From: DASRHT01 sp035293765
GTDB taxonomy: Bacteria; Chloroflexota; Ktedonobacteria; Ktedonobacterales; Ktedonobacteraceae
Length of the DNA: 64,000 nucleotides
Assembly (NCBI GenBank): GCA_035293765.1
Contig: DATGMF010000052.1
Span: forward strand, 1-64,000
Reading direction: 5' to 3'
Shown in pieces: positions 25,064-33,707 of this stretch; position 1 is the stretch's first letter; every line of letters begins with the position of its first letter. A model generated the notes under the pieces. That model did no database searches. It was given only the letters and a program-made list of their open reading frames with translations, and was not told the DNA's origin. A program made the translations under genes and the position numbers.

Positions 25064-26503
25064 CTATAACCCGAAAGCAAATAGAGAGCCATCCTTATTG
25101 CCTATATAGAGCATCCCGTTAGAGATGGTTGGCGTTCCCCAGAAAAGCGAGACTGGACTGGGATCATGATATGAGAACAGCGTCGCTCCGGTCCTGGCGT
25201 CCAGCACATAGAGAAAAGCCCCGGAGCCAATGGCGACCACACCCGGCACCACCATTGCCGACCCCTGCACTTTTCCCGGCAGACAATCCTCCCAGAGAAT
25301 ATTGCCGGTCGCAGGATTGAGCGCACGCATACTCCCCAGGCACTCTTGACTACCGATAGTCGTATGCGAATCACCAATATAGATACTTTTCTCATCCCAC
25401 GCGCTGGAGGAGATGCTTGACCGGGCATTGGGCGCGGGAGTGGAGACCCTGGTCTCCCAGAGAGGACCCGCGCTAATGTCGGCGCGATCAAGCGCGTAAT
25501 AGATCCCATTTTTGTTGACTAATCCGATCATATCATGGACGGCGCCATTAATTACCGCAGCGAAGAGCGTTGGCGTGCTGCCAAAATCATCGTCATTGCC
25601 CTGCTGATCTTTGGGAACCTGCCAGGCATGGAGTAATGTGAGAGTCCTGGCGTCGAATTCGAGCAAGGCATACGCGTAAGACTCGTAGGTTGAGCAGCTA
25701 TGAATCGTACCGGTGGCAACATAAACGGTGCCATGCATCTCATCAACGGTTGGAGTCATCCAGATGCCGCCACCGACGCAGCCCGCAGGAACGGTCACAA
25801 ATGAATGCTCAATCGCTCCGGTTGACGCGTTGATCTGAAAGAACTCGCCCGGCTCCAGAGGACAATCGCCATAGGATGCTCTGCCAATATAAAGGCTACC
25901 ATTATAGATTGAGGCTCCGGCCCAGATCATCATATTGGGCGGTATGCCAAGAGCGGTATGCCAGATGATACTCCCATTGGCGGCATTTAAGGCGTAGAGC
26001 TGCGCATCCCCCCCGCCAACAAAGACCACAGAGGTCTTTTTACCTCGTATCGCGACGGTACTTACCGTCGCGGGCGCAGTAACGCCCGCGCTCGTGGGGA
26101 AGCAGAGAGGAGGAGCGGTCGGTATACTTCCTAGAAAGGTCCGCCAGAGAACCTGCCCATTGAGATCCATCGCATACTCATAGCCATCGGCAGCTCCCCA
26201 GTAGAGCGTGCCATTCACTATAATCACCTGCGAGCTGATCCAGCCGCCGGCCTTGTAAACCCAGTGCAGCTTCAAATTGCGCGCGCTATTCGCATTCAGC
26301 ATAGTTTCGAATTTGTTAAACCCTTTATGCTCATTGCCTCCCATATAGGTCGGCCAGTTGCCCGCCCCACCTGCCAGCACAGAGGAAGATTGCTTGAAGG
26401 ACATTTGCAGTCCGCTCGCAACTACCACAGCCGCGCTTATAACCCCTAAAATACGCAACAGGATACCATATTTTGTAGTACCTATAAGATACTTAGTCAT
26501 CAT
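25064..26503 (-). CDS. Exported PQQ-like beta-propeller protein
   Basis: An N-terminal hydrophobic segment (ILLRILGVISAAVVVASGL) serves as signal or anchor. The mature part has repeated propeller blades typical of PQQ_2/quinoprotein dehydrogenase-like folds, such as NGTLYWGAADGYEYAMDLNG, LYALNAANGSIIWHTALG, LGSMRALNPATGNILWEDCL and LYVLDARTGATLFSYHDP. No catalytic dehydrogenase residues or haem motif are seen, so it may be a scaffold. I choose ATG 26503 (479 aa) because AAAGGG lies just upstream. It is divergent from the gene at 26710. Confidence 0.8.
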   Translation of the reverse strand: MMTKYLIGTTKYGILLRILGVISAAVVVASGLQMSFKQSSSVLAGGAGNWPTYMGGNEHKGFNKFETMLNANSARNLKLHWVYKAGGWISSQVIIVNGTLYWGAADGYEYAMDLNGQVLWRTFLGSIPTAPPLCFPTSAGVTAPATVSTVAIRGKKTSVVFVGGGDAQLYALNAANGSIIWHTALGIPPNMMIWAGASIYNGSLYIGRASYGDCPLEPGEFFQINASTGAIEHSFVTVPAGCVGGGIWMTPTVDEMHGTVYVATGTIHSCSTYESYAYALLEFDARTLTLLHAWQVPKDQQGNDDDFGSTPTLFAAVINGAVHDMIGLVNKNGIYYALDRADISAGPLWETRVSTPAPNARSSISSSAWDEKSIYIGDSHTTIGSQECLGSMRALNPATGNILWEDCLPGKVQGSAMVVPGVVAIGSGAFLYVLDARTGATLFSYHDPSPVSLFWGTPTISNGMLYIGNKDGSLFAFGL

Positions 26504-26709
26504 ATGACGCCCTTTCATCATACTAGAAAAGCTGTGTAATCTCATCCTCATTTTGCATGAGTCCATAATTCTTAAATCGTATGTGCACATGATAGATACT
26601 TATCGGATTGACAGGGAGCGCGAAGCAGATTAGACTGGCATCATTATTCCGATCTATTTTTCCTTATCGCCATACCAGAGATAGCATATTTGTAATGTGG
26701 GAGATGCTC

Positions 26710-27930
26710 ATGAGTACAGCACATGAAGTCATAGAGTTAAGCGGACATATTATCGACTCCTGGACCCTACCGCGTGCCTGGGATATCATCATGGATCGGG
26801 GCGGCAACTTCGAGGTAGAGGAGATGCAGGTGGGAGCCAGCAAAACAGAGACCAGCTATGTTCGGCTCAAGGTGCTCGCGCCCAACGATGAAATACTCGA
26901 CCGTATCCTCTCCGAGCTGCAACAACTCGGCGCAGTGCTGGTCCACGCGCAAGATATCCAGACCGAGACTGTGGAACAGCAGGGCGTTCTGCCTGCCAAA
27001 TTTTATTCGACCACCAATCTGCCCACGCAAGCACGGCTGAATGGACAATGGATCGACGTCGAAGGGATCGAGATGGATGTGATCATCGTCATAGATCGCG
27101 AAAATGGGCGCGCATATTGTAAACCAATGCACGAAGTACAGGTCGGTGACCAGGTGGTTGTCGGCCACGATGGTATTCGCGTGCAGCCCTTTGAGCGGGC
27201 GCGCGACCGCGAAGCCTTCGCCTTTATGCAGAGCAACGTCTCCTCCGAAAAAGCGAAGGTCCTGGCGATTCACGAAATCGCTGAGCAGATGCGGGAGACG
27301 CGAGCGCGCAACGGCAAGATCCTCTTTGTACTCGGTCCCGCCGTCATCCATACAGGAGCGGGTCGCTATATCGCGGAACTGGTGCGCCGCGGCTACGTTC
27401 AGGTCATCTTCGGTGGCAATGCCATCGTCACCCACGACGTTGAGGCCGCACTCTTCGGCACCTCGCTGGGCGTCGATCTACAGAGCGGCGAACAGGTCGA
27501 GGGCGGACATCGCAACCACCTGCGCGCCATCAATGCCATTCGAGCAGTGGGCTCGCTGGAGAAAGCGGTCGAGGCGGGATTGTTGCGCGACGGCATTACC
27601 TATGAGGCAATCAAGCGACATATCCCGCTGGTGCTGGCAGGCTCGATTCGCGACGACGGCCCGATGCCCGGCGTCATCAACGATATGCAGGAAGCTCAGC
27701 GCCGCATGCGCCAGGAAGTCCAGGGGGTAGAAATGGCCCTGATGATTGCCTCGATGCTGCACGCGATTGCCACCGGCAACCTGCTGCCGGCTAGCGTGCG
27801 TACCGTCGTGGTCGATATTAATCCAGCGGTGGTGACCAAACTCGCGGACCGGGGAAGCTTCCAGGCGGCAGGATTGGTGACGGATGCCGAACTGTTTTTG
27901 CGCGAGCTGGTCGAGGCGTTAGCAAACTAG
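26710..27930 (+). CDS. TIGR00300 (LOR/SDH-like) protein, ornithine cyclodeaminase-type
   Basis: The 406-residue product starts with the characteristic ELSGHIIDSWTLPRAWDIIMDRGGNF region. It contains an NAD-binding part with ILFVLGPAVIHTGAG and VIFGGNAIVTHDVEAALFGTSLG, then GGHRNHLRAINAIRAVGSLEKAV and LAGSIRDDGPMPGV. This matches the archaeal-type TIGR00300 family, for which an ornithine cyclodeaminase activity (ornithine to proline plus ammonia) is known. GGGAG precedes ATG 26710; the frame upstream from 26608 lacks a site. Activity is inferred from family. Confidence 0.85.
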   Translation: MSTAHEVIELSGHIIDSWTLPRAWDIIMDRGGNFEVEEMQVGASKTETSYVRLKVLAPNDEILDRILSELQQLGAVLVHAQDIQTETVEQQGVLPAKFYSTTNLPTQARLNGQWIDVEGIEMDVIIVIDRENGRAYCKPMHEVQVGDQVVVGHDGIRVQPFERARDREAFAFMQSNVSSEKAKVLAIHEIAEQMRETRARNGKILFVLGPAVIHTGAGRYIAELVRRGYVQVIFGGNAIVTHDVEAALFGTSLGVDLQSGEQVEGGHRNHLRAINAIRAVGSLEKAVEAGLLRDGITYEAIKRHIPLVLAGSIRDDGPMPGVINDMQEAQRRMRQEVQGVEMALMIASMLHAIATGNLLPASVRTVVVDINPAVVTKLADRGSFQAAGLVTDAELFLRELVEALAN

Positions 27931-27949
27931 AAGACGTTGCTGGAGCGGG

Positions 27950-28558
27950 CTATGGTCGTTTCGCGCGCTCGTGATGCTTGCGCGCTTTGGCACGGTTGCC
28001 GCAGGTTTTCATGTTACACCAGCGCCTGCTCCGATTTTTGCTTGTATCCAGAAAGAGCCAGTTACAATCATCCGCCGCGCAGGCTCTCACGGCATGCACC
28101 TCTTCCGAGGTGAGTATATCCGCTGCCGACCTGATCACAGGCCAGAGCGGCCAATCGAGTACACTCGGCCCCATATCCCAGCGCCAGGTAAAGCCATGCC
28201 CGGCAGCCATAATGCGGGCGTGAACCATCGCCTCCGCCAGCGCAGCATTCAAGAGGTGCAGGTCAGTCCCCTGTGGCTCCTCACCGTTGGCAAGCGTAAA
28301 AAAGATGCGATAGAGGGCCTCACGCCAATCCCTGGCCCGCAGTAGCACTTTCTCGGCCTTCCCTTTGTGACTCTCTGCCTCCGCCAATAACTCCCGCGCC
28401 TGCTCACCTGTCACTATCTGCGCCTGCTTAGCCCATTCGATCAAATCATCATAGGTTGTCAACAGCTCTCTGGGCGCATCAGAGGCGCGATCTTCAAGCG
28501 TATTAGCAAAATCCAGGCACAAACCATTGCCTGAAAAATCAAATATGATATCTCTCAT
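27950..28558 (-). CDS. CGNR zinc-finger regulator (ABATE domain)
   Basis: The N-terminal ABATE domain (GNGLCLDFANTLEDR...LLTTYDDLIEWA) and the C-terminal CGNR zinc finger (CAADDCNWLFLDTSKNRSRRWC, then CGNRAKARKHHER) are both complete. Such proteins are small ligand-responsive transcription regulators. The start is uncertain: ATG 28558 lies directly after GGGGGAGG, which is too close to be ideal, and GTG 28579 is the alternative. It is divergent from the promoter at 28606-28634. Confidence 0.88.
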   Translation of the reverse strand: MRDIIFDFSGNGLCLDFANTLEDRASDAPRELLTTYDDLIEWAKQAQIVTGEQARELLAEAESHKGKAEKVLLRARDWREALYRIFFTLANGEEPQGTDLHLLNAALAEAMVHARIMAAGHGFTWRWDMGPSVLDWPLWPVIRSAADILTSEEVHAVRACAADDCNWLFLDTSKNRSRRWCNMKTCGNRAKARKHHERAKRP

Positions 28559-28605
28559 CCTCCCCCAAAATTTTATCACATTTCATTCTAACCACTAAAA
28601 TGCCC

Positions 28606-28634
28606 TTGACAGGTTAGTAAATAGTGATTATGAT
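28606..28634 (+). promoter_or_regulatory. Sigma70 promoter with flanking inverted operator-like repeats
   Basis: TTGACA (28606-28611), 17-bp spacer, TATGAT (28629-28634). The sequence TTTTAG(T/C)(A)GGTTAGAA occurs on the minus strand just left of it (~28586-28600) and on the plus strand just right (~28651-28665), with an extra AGGTTAG inside the spacer. The neighbouring CGNR protein is the obvious candidate to bind. Confidence 0.65.
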
Positions 28635-28730
28635 ATAACCATCAAAGTAATTTTAGCAGGTTAGAAACAAAAGTGTCAATAGGCAGGCAACCTGTGGCAG
28701 GGTAGAGCAACATCGAAATGAGTTGCAACC

Positions 28731-28964
28731 ATGCATCCGCTTTATAGCGAAATACTGAGCCAGCAACAGCGGCTGGAGATGCTACAGCAGGCTGAGCATG
28801 AGCGATTAGCGATGGCAGTGCGCAGACCAGAGCACTCTGCGAGGCAGCTACATCGCACATGGGCTTACCAGCTTGGCAGCATGATGGTGAAATGGGGGTA
28901 CAGGTTGGAGCGATTTGGAACGTCTCATAGAGTTGCCTGCTCGGCATCTCAGCAACATCACTAA
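28731..28964 (+). CDS. 77-residue hypothetical protein
   Basis: Begins MHPLYSEILSQQQRLEMLQQAE, then a basic helical stretch (HERLAMAVRRPEHSARQLHRTWAY). It looks cytoplasmic and helical with no family I recognise. It lies ~95 bp downstream of a good promoter and upstream of the 51-residue membrane gene, so the two probably form a unit controlled by the CGNR regulator. The RBS is weak (GAG), which lowers confidence. Confidence 0.5.
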   Translation: MHPLYSEILSQQQRLEMLQQAEHERLAMAVRRPEHSARQLHRTWAYQLGSMMVKWGYRLERFGTSHRVACSASQQHH

Positions 28965-29036
28965 CTGCATGATCTCTCTTGTGAAGCGATCAAGCAATCA
29001 AGAGAGAGTCTTGCCGGTCCTGAAAGGAGGACTGAG

Positions 29037-29192
29037 ATGGACATCTTCTTCTGGCTAATTATGTTGTTGGGATTGATTGCGCTTGACCTGGCGGCCTTAT
29101 GGTGGGGCTTTGATAGCCGGGAAAGCATGAACAGCCCCGAATGGGAGCGGCGAAGAGTATGGTGGACGAGGGTACCGGCCCACCATTACTAA
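29037..29192 (+). CDS. 51-residue single-pass membrane protein
   Basis: A short plus-strand frame with a strong AAAGGAGG six bases before ATG 29037. The product MDIFFWLIMLLGLIALDLAA starts with a TM helix and ends in a Trp/Arg-rich tail (EWERRRVWWTRVPAHHY). It follows the 77-residue gene by 72 bp. Function unknown; size and form suggest a small membrane-associated accessory protein. Confidence 0.65.
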   Translation: MDIFFWLIMLLGLIALDLAALWWGFDSRESMNSPEWERRRVWWTRVPAHHY

Positions 29193-29216
29193 TGTCGCAT
29201 GAACGATGGAGACGGT

Positions 29217-30173
29217 TTAGCGCGCACGATCCGCGATTAGCCTGACCTCTTCGGCCAGTTTACGCAGGGCATCGCGCAACTCCGGTGGTTGCAGCACGAC
29301 CAGGGAGCAGCCCAGCCCTACCAGCAGCCGCGGTATCCAGTCCAGATCCGACGCGTAGCAGCGCAGGATCACCCCCTCCGGCACCTGTTCCAGGGTGCCG
29401 AGCGCGGGCGAAACTCGCTGGCGGGCCTGCTCCATCGGTATTTCGAGCAGCACTTCAACCAGCCAGGTGGCGGGCATCGTTGCCAGCGAGCGATTGACAT
29501 GCTCAAGACAATCGAAGTCTGCCGGGCGTTCAAAGGTTTCAGCGCGCATCTCAGCCTGCACGATCCGGTCCAGGCGAAAGGTGCGCAGGTCGCCGCGCAG
29601 GTGGCAGTAGCCTGCGGCATACCAGTAGCCGGAGCGACAGACGATGCCATACAGGTCAACCTCGCGCTCCGTCTCAATATCTTTCCAGGCGCGATAGCGC
29701 AGCCAGACGCGCCGCCCTTGCAATATTGCCATACACAGCGTCACGACCACCTTGCCTCCAGGGGCCATGCCAGGAAGGGGATAGTTAAATATGAGCGTCT
29801 CCTGCACCGCCTTGACATGCTCTTGCAGGCTTAGCGGCAAGACGCGCCCGATCTTCGCCAGTGCGCCCTCAACGGCTGGTGCAGCAACGGCCAGACCGAG
29901 CCCGCGCGCAGCTACCAGACCAACAGTGAGCGCGAAGGCTTCTTCATCGGTAAACATCATCGGAGGAAGTTTGAAGCCTGGGCGCAGTCGATAGAAGCCA
30001 TAGCGACCACGCACAGCTTCGATGGGAATGCCCAGATCTTGCAACATCATAATATAGCGGCGCACCGTTCGCTGATCGACCTCCAACCGTTCAGCCAATT
30101 CAGGGCCGCTCATTTGATGGCGCGATTGCAGCAGTTCCAGTACGGTTAGCACGCGTGTCGCCGGGAAATACAT
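29217..30173 (-). CDS. HTH-WYL transcriptional regulator
   Basis: The N-terminal winged HTH (RVLTVLELLQSRHQMSGPELAERLEVDQRTVRRYIMMLQDLGIPIEA) is of the DeoR/HTH_11 type. A WYL domain follows (VWLRYRAWKDIETEREVDLYGIVCRSGYWYAAGYCHLRGDLRTFRLDRI) with a C-terminal extension. WYL proteins sense nucleotide or nucleic-acid-type ligands and often control stress or defence genes. AAAGGGG precedes the ATG. It is divergent from the ClbS-like/AlkZ-like operon (gap 165 bp), which makes that operon a candidate target. Confidence 0.92.
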   Translation of the reverse strand: MYFPATRVLTVLELLQSRHQMSGPELAERLEVDQRTVRRYIMMLQDLGIPIEAVRGRYGFYRLRPGFKLPPMMFTDEEAFALTVGLVAARGLGLAVAAPAVEGALAKIGRVLPLSLQEHVKAVQETLIFNYPLPGMAPGGKVVVTLCMAILQGRRVWLRYRAWKDIETEREVDLYGIVCRSGYWYAAGYCHLRGDLRTFRLDRIVQAEMRAETFERPADFDCLEHVNRSLATMPATWLVEVLLEIPMEQARQRVSPALGTLEQVPEGVILRCYASDLDWIPRLLVGLGCSLVVLQPPELRDALRKLAEEVRLIADRAR

Positions 30174-30338
30174 CGATGTCCCCTTTCCTTTTCTAAACAG
30201 GACGTATTATAACCGCTTTCTGTGCTATACTCAAGGAGGTGATTGGAACAAAAGAGCTAAACACGTTGAATGACTATTTTTTGATCATAAAGCTGACAGG
30301 TGAGATGAAACGTTAAAGAAAGAGAGAGCGAGAGACAC

Positions 30339-30833
30339 ATGCAAGAACCATTTAGCAAAGACAGATTGCTTGAAGCGATGCGCACCGGCTTCGCAGCGTT
30401 CGAATCGTTCCTGGCCCCCCTTAGTGAAGAGCAGATGACCACGCCAGGAGTCAATGATGCCTGGTCGGTGAAGGACAATCTGGCCCATCTCGCAGCGTGG
30501 CAGTGGCATGCGCTCAGGCTGCTTCAGGCGGTAAAAGATCATGTCGCCCCGGTTGATCAGTACGAGGGCCTGACGGAGGAGCAGCAAAACGAGCGTATTT
30601 ATCAGCAGAACAAGGACCGCCCCTTGAGCGAGGTTCAGAGCGAGTTCCGCTCCAGCTTCGAGCAAGTGCTTGCAGGCGTGCAAAGTCTGACGCAAGAGGA
30701 GCTGGAAAAGCAGCAGAGCTGGCTGGGCGAGAGGCCGGTCTGGCCCTATGTCGTCGGCAATACTTACGGGCATTACGAAGAACATACACAGATTATTCAG
30801 CACTGGTTACAACGGAACGGGACCCCTGCGTAG
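30339..30833 (+). CDS. ClbS/DfsB-family four-helix (DinB-like) protein
   Basis: The 164-residue product starts PFSKDRLLEAMRTGFAAFESFLAPLSEEQM, then NDAWSVKDNLAHLAAWQWHALRLL, and ends GNTYGHYEEHTQIIQHWL. These are hallmarks of the ClbS/DfsB group of the DinB-like superfamily. ClbS protects colibactin producers by opening the electrophilic cyclopropane. GAGAGCGAGAG serves as RBS. It is followed after 14 bp by an AlkZ-like gene, and together they suggest protection against a DNA-alkylating compound. The ligand here is unknown. Confidence 0.85.
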   Translation: MQEPFSKDRLLEAMRTGFAAFESFLAPLSEEQMTTPGVNDAWSVKDNLAHLAAWQWHALRLLQAVKDHVAPVDQYEGLTEEQQNERIYQQNKDRPLSEVQSEFRSSFEQVLAGVQSLTQEELEKQQSWLGERPVWPYVVGNTYGHYEEHTQIIQHWLQRNGTPA

Positions 30834-30847
30834 GAGCGACATGCAAG

Positions 30848-31975
30848 ATGACGCAAGCATTAAAGTGGCAACAGGTTCATGCCTGGCGTTTATCGCAACA
30901 CGGCCTGACACCGCGTTTGAACCGAGAAAATTTTGTTGAGATTGTGACGCGTACAGGTGGCATTCAAGCTCAGGTCATGTCGGCTGCCGAACTGGCGCTG
31001 TTTACCCGCGTGGAAGGGCTGTCTCCCCAGGATGTCAGGTCTGCTCTCTGGCAAGACCGCATCCTGATAAAGACCTGGGCCATGCGCGGCACATTACATT
31101 TGCTCCCGGCTAGCGAGCTGCCTCTGTATGTGGCGGCGCGTGACTGGCATGCTACTCCTGCCTGGTCCAACTATTTCGCCGAGTTCGGCCTTACCACTCC
31201 GGCGCAGCAGGAATCCTTCCTCTCTGCTGTGCCGCATGTTTTGGAGCAGGGACCAATGACCCGCCAACAACTTGCTGATGCTCTCGCTAAGCACACGGGG
31301 ATTTCCAAAGTACGCGACCTAATTATAGGAGCGAACTGGGGTTCTCCCTTGAAACCATCGGCCTATCGCGGTGATCTCTGCTTCGGACCAAGTCAGGGGC
31401 AAAGCGTCACATTCGTCAATCCTAAAACGTGGGTTGGTGCCTGGCAGCCCGTCGCAACAGAGCTGGCGCTCAAGCAATTTGTCCGGCTTTACTTGCAAGC
31501 TTACGGCCCGGCTACCCCGGAAGACTTTGCGCGCTGGTGGGGAGGAAAAATTACCCTGGCGAAAAAACTCTTTAAGTCGATGAAAGATGAGCTGGCAGAA
31601 GTCGAAGTAGAGGGCTGGCAAGCCTTCGCCCTCCGCTCGACGCTTGAGCCACTCCAAAGCCTTGCAGCAGCGGAGACCATTCATTTTCTCCCCTTATTCG
31701 ATGCCTATACCTTAGGTCTTGGGCGTGGGATCGAGCCGCTACTCTCTCAAGCCTATACGAAACTGGTCTTCCGTCCTCAAGGGTGGATCTCTGCGGTTGT
31801 CCTGCTCAACGGGTCTATTCAAGGCGTCTGGCAACATACGGCTCGACGCAACCAGACCGTCATCAAAGTTCGCCTGTTCTCTCCCCCCACAGCCCCTATC
31901 CGCAAAGGGATTGAAGCCGAAGCGGAACGGCTGGGGGACTTCTTCAAGAACAAAGTCTCCCTGGAATACCTGTAG
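30848..31975 (+). CDS. AlkZ-like winged-helix DNA glycosylase (HTH_42)
   Basis: The 375-residue product has the HTH_42/YcaQ-AlkZ layout: QVHAWRLSQHGL near the N-terminus, GGIQAQVMSAAELALFTRV, WAMRGTLHLLPASELPLYVAA, and a C-terminal LLPLFDAYTLG with YTKLVFRPQGWISAVVLLNGSIQGVW. The QAQ at 40-42 matches the catalytic Q-x-Q of AlkZ, a glycosylase that unhooks azinomycin-type interstrand crosslinks. Closely spaced after the ClbS-like gene, it looks co-transcribed. Activity is inferred from motif and family. Confidence 0.85.
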   Translation: MTQALKWQQVHAWRLSQHGLTPRLNRENFVEIVTRTGGIQAQVMSAAELALFTRVEGLSPQDVRSALWQDRILIKTWAMRGTLHLLPASELPLYVAARDWHATPAWSNYFAEFGLTTPAQQESFLSAVPHVLEQGPMTRQQLADALAKHTGISKVRDLIIGANWGSPLKPSAYRGDLCFGPSQGQSVTFVNPKTWVGAWQPVATELALKQFVRLYLQAYGPATPEDFARWWGGKITLAKKLFKSMKDELAEVEVEGWQAFALRSTLEPLQSLAAAETIHFLPLFDAYTLGLGRGIEPLLSQAYTKLVFRPQGWISAVVLLNGSIQGVWQHTARRNQTVIKVRLFSPPTAPIRKGIEAEAERLGDFFKNKVSLEYL

Positions 31976-31978
31976 CTG

Positions 31979-32107
31979 ATTGCTCGCCCCGCAAGCATCA
32001 GCAAGCTCACCAGGCTTGAAAAATTAGATCTACGCTGGAACAAATTATTTTCTCTCCCTCCCTGGCTACAGGAACTCGAACAGCGCGGCTGCACTGTTTT
32101 CCAGTAG
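31979..32107 (+). pseudogene. Remnant of a leucine-rich-repeat protein C-terminus
   Basis: Forty-two codons read ARPASISKLTRLEKLDLRWN, KLFSLPPWLQELEQRGCTVF and then Q-stop. This is the last LRR and capping end of a bacterial LRR protein. No start codon or RBS precedes it and it begins three bases after the AlkZ-like stop. It is best read as the leftover of a deleted LRR gene. Confidence 0.6.
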
Positions 32108-32121
32108 ATCAGCAATTCCCT

Positions 32122-32178
32122 AAATTTGTGCAATATGCACAAATTTGGAGAGATATTTTTATATCAAATGCACAAATT
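32122..32178. promoter_or_regulatory. Perfect 11-bp palindrome with a third half-site
   Basis: Arms AAATTTGTGCA (32122-32132) and TGCACAAATTT (32136-32146) with a 3-bp spacer; a third TGCACAAATT lies at 32169-32178. The rest of the gap to 32440 is AT-rich with no gene seen. It looks like an operator for a dimeric regulator, perhaps acting on the 77-residue gene at 32440. Confidence 0.55.
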
Positions 32179-32439
32179 CGCTCGCCAAAAGCTGCGATAA
32201 GGGCAGCAGTTTGCGCGTTAAAACTGGTCTATAAAGAGCGGAAAGTGAAAGTATACGAAATTTTTTAAAGCCATAAAAATGGAGGGGAATTCCGGTTCCC
32301 AGGCGCCAAAAGTTAACGTATTATGTATGTAACAGCTAGTAAGCGCAAGGCGACCATCCCTCAATTATGGGTCGTCGACCAGCAAGTGTGAAAAGCAGAA
32401 ACAGAACCAAGAAGAGGCTTGACTCGAGGAGGAGCAGCT

Positions 32440-32673
32440 ATGATGAATCAGGATCTGATGAAGATCGGGCGCTACCGGTCCTGGATGGAAAATGGAACGC
32501 TCAAACTGTACTCCCACGCAGTGGGCGATGATAGCGGGATCTTTTGCAGCCTGGACGCCGAAGAGGCCAGGGGGCTACTGGAACTGCTATCAAGACACCG
32601 CGATGATATCGACCACGCGCTTGCCATTAACGAGCGCGACCGAGCCGCGCAGAGACGCGCCATACGACATTAG
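32440..32673 (+). CDS. 77-residue hypothetical protein
   Basis: ATG 32440 follows AGGAGGAG. The product is MMNQDLMKIGRYRSWMENGT then LKLYSHAVGDDSGIFCSLDA and a Glu/Arg-rich helical end. A short beta-rich half followed by a helix could be a small dimeric domain. No family recognised. It sits downstream of the palindrome at 32122 and ends before a strong hairpin. Confidence 0.65.
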   Translation: MMNQDLMKIGRYRSWMENGTLKLYSHAVGDDSGIFCSLDAEEARGLLELLSRHRDDIDHALAINERDRAAQRRAIRH

Positions 32674-32698
32674 CTTCTCTGTCTACGATGCTATATTT

Positions 32699-32734
32699 AA
32701 CGGGATCGCGCATTTAGTAATCCTCGATCCCGTT
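32699..32734. terminator. Hairpin between convergent genes
   Basis: AACGGGATCG (32699-32708) and CGATCCCGTT (32725-32734) form a perfect 10-bp stem. T-tracts are poor, but the position between two convergent stops suggests a shared terminator. Confidence 0.6.
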
Positions 32735-32739
32735 AACTT

Positions 32740-33639
32740 CTACAATTGCGTACTTTGAATAAAATCGATCACAACCTTTCGCCCTTCAACCGAACGATGT
32801 ACCAGACTGTGACCCCCGCCCGTGACGACGTGCAGACGCGCAGTCGGGATCATTGTTGCCAGAGGTTCTCCCCATGCAAGTGGCACCTCGCGGTCATCGC
32901 TGCCATGCACCACTAGCGTCGGACACTTCACCTGAGCGGCCCAGGTCGGTAAATCACCACTCTTATACGCCTGCATATATGCTTGCATAGAGCGCAGTTC
33001 CGCTGCCAGATAGCGTACACGTTCGGCCTCTGGCATCGTTCTCACGCGGTCAGCTAATTGTTGTTCTCTCTCTAGAAACCGGCCATAGCGCCCGCGTGCC
33101 TTCATCTCATTCACCACCCACAGCGGCTCAAGCGAGGTTTCTACGCCTTCAGGCCGTTGGGCGAAAGCCGCTTCGGCTCCCTCATGCTCCAGGACCGCGA
33201 TCAACTGGCGGATGCGGTTACTGATCGGATCATCCGCCGGAAATAGATCGATGGCGGTACCAGCCAGGGTAAGCGAGCGCGCGCGATTGGGGTAGAGCGC
33301 GGCAAACGCCAGGCTGATCGGTCCACCCGCGGAACTGCCGACCACATGGACAGAGGCAACATCAAGCACGTCAAGCAGCGAGGCCAGATCGAGCGCCTGA
33401 TTCGCCAGTTCGTAGCCGCTATCAGGGCACGACGAGCGATAGCACCCTCGTCGCTCATAATAGATAAAGCGGAACAACGCCGCGAAATCGTTTTCCCACG
33501 TCCATTGCCAGTTTGGCGACGAGAAATCATTGAGCGTCGAGGCCAGGCTGGGAAAGCCGCCGTGAACGAAGACGACCGGAGTTCCCTGGCCGCCTTCTTT
33601 GTAATAGAGATCAAAGCCGTTCACATGTGTCTGTGGCAT
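32740..33639 (-). CDS. Alpha/beta hydrolase
   Basis: A 299-residue alpha/beta-hydrolase with the oxyanion HGGFP near residue 26, nucleophile Ser in VVGSSAGGPI, acid in VVHGSDDREVP and His in GGGHSLVHR. The start MPQTHVNGFDLYYKEGGQGTPVVFVHG is typical of the proline-iminopeptidase/haloperoxidase-like group. Substrate cannot be told. The upstream RBS is weak (GGGGAAAAAG). The next minus-strand gene, 68 bp upstream, encodes an S9 peptidase. Confidence 0.9.
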   Translation of the reverse strand: MPQTHVNGFDLYYKEGGQGTPVVFVHGGFPSLASTLNDFSSPNWQWTWENDFAALFRFIYYERRGCYRSSCPDSGYELANQALDLASLLDVLDVASVHVVGSSAGGPISLAFAALYPNRARSLTLAGTAIDLFPADDPISNRIRQLIAVLEHEGAEAAFAQRPEGVETSLEPLWVVNEMKARGRYGRFLEREQQLADRVRTMPEAERVRYLAAELRSMQAYMQAYKSGDLPTWAAQVKCPTLVVHGSDDREVPLAWGEPLATMIPTARLHVVTGGGHSLVHRSVEGRKVVIDFIQSTQL

Positions 33640-33707
33640 ACTTTTTCCCCGTCACCCTCCCTCATCAGCATCCCGTACAGGAGAAGATGAAGAGAGTCGA
33701 TCAAACA

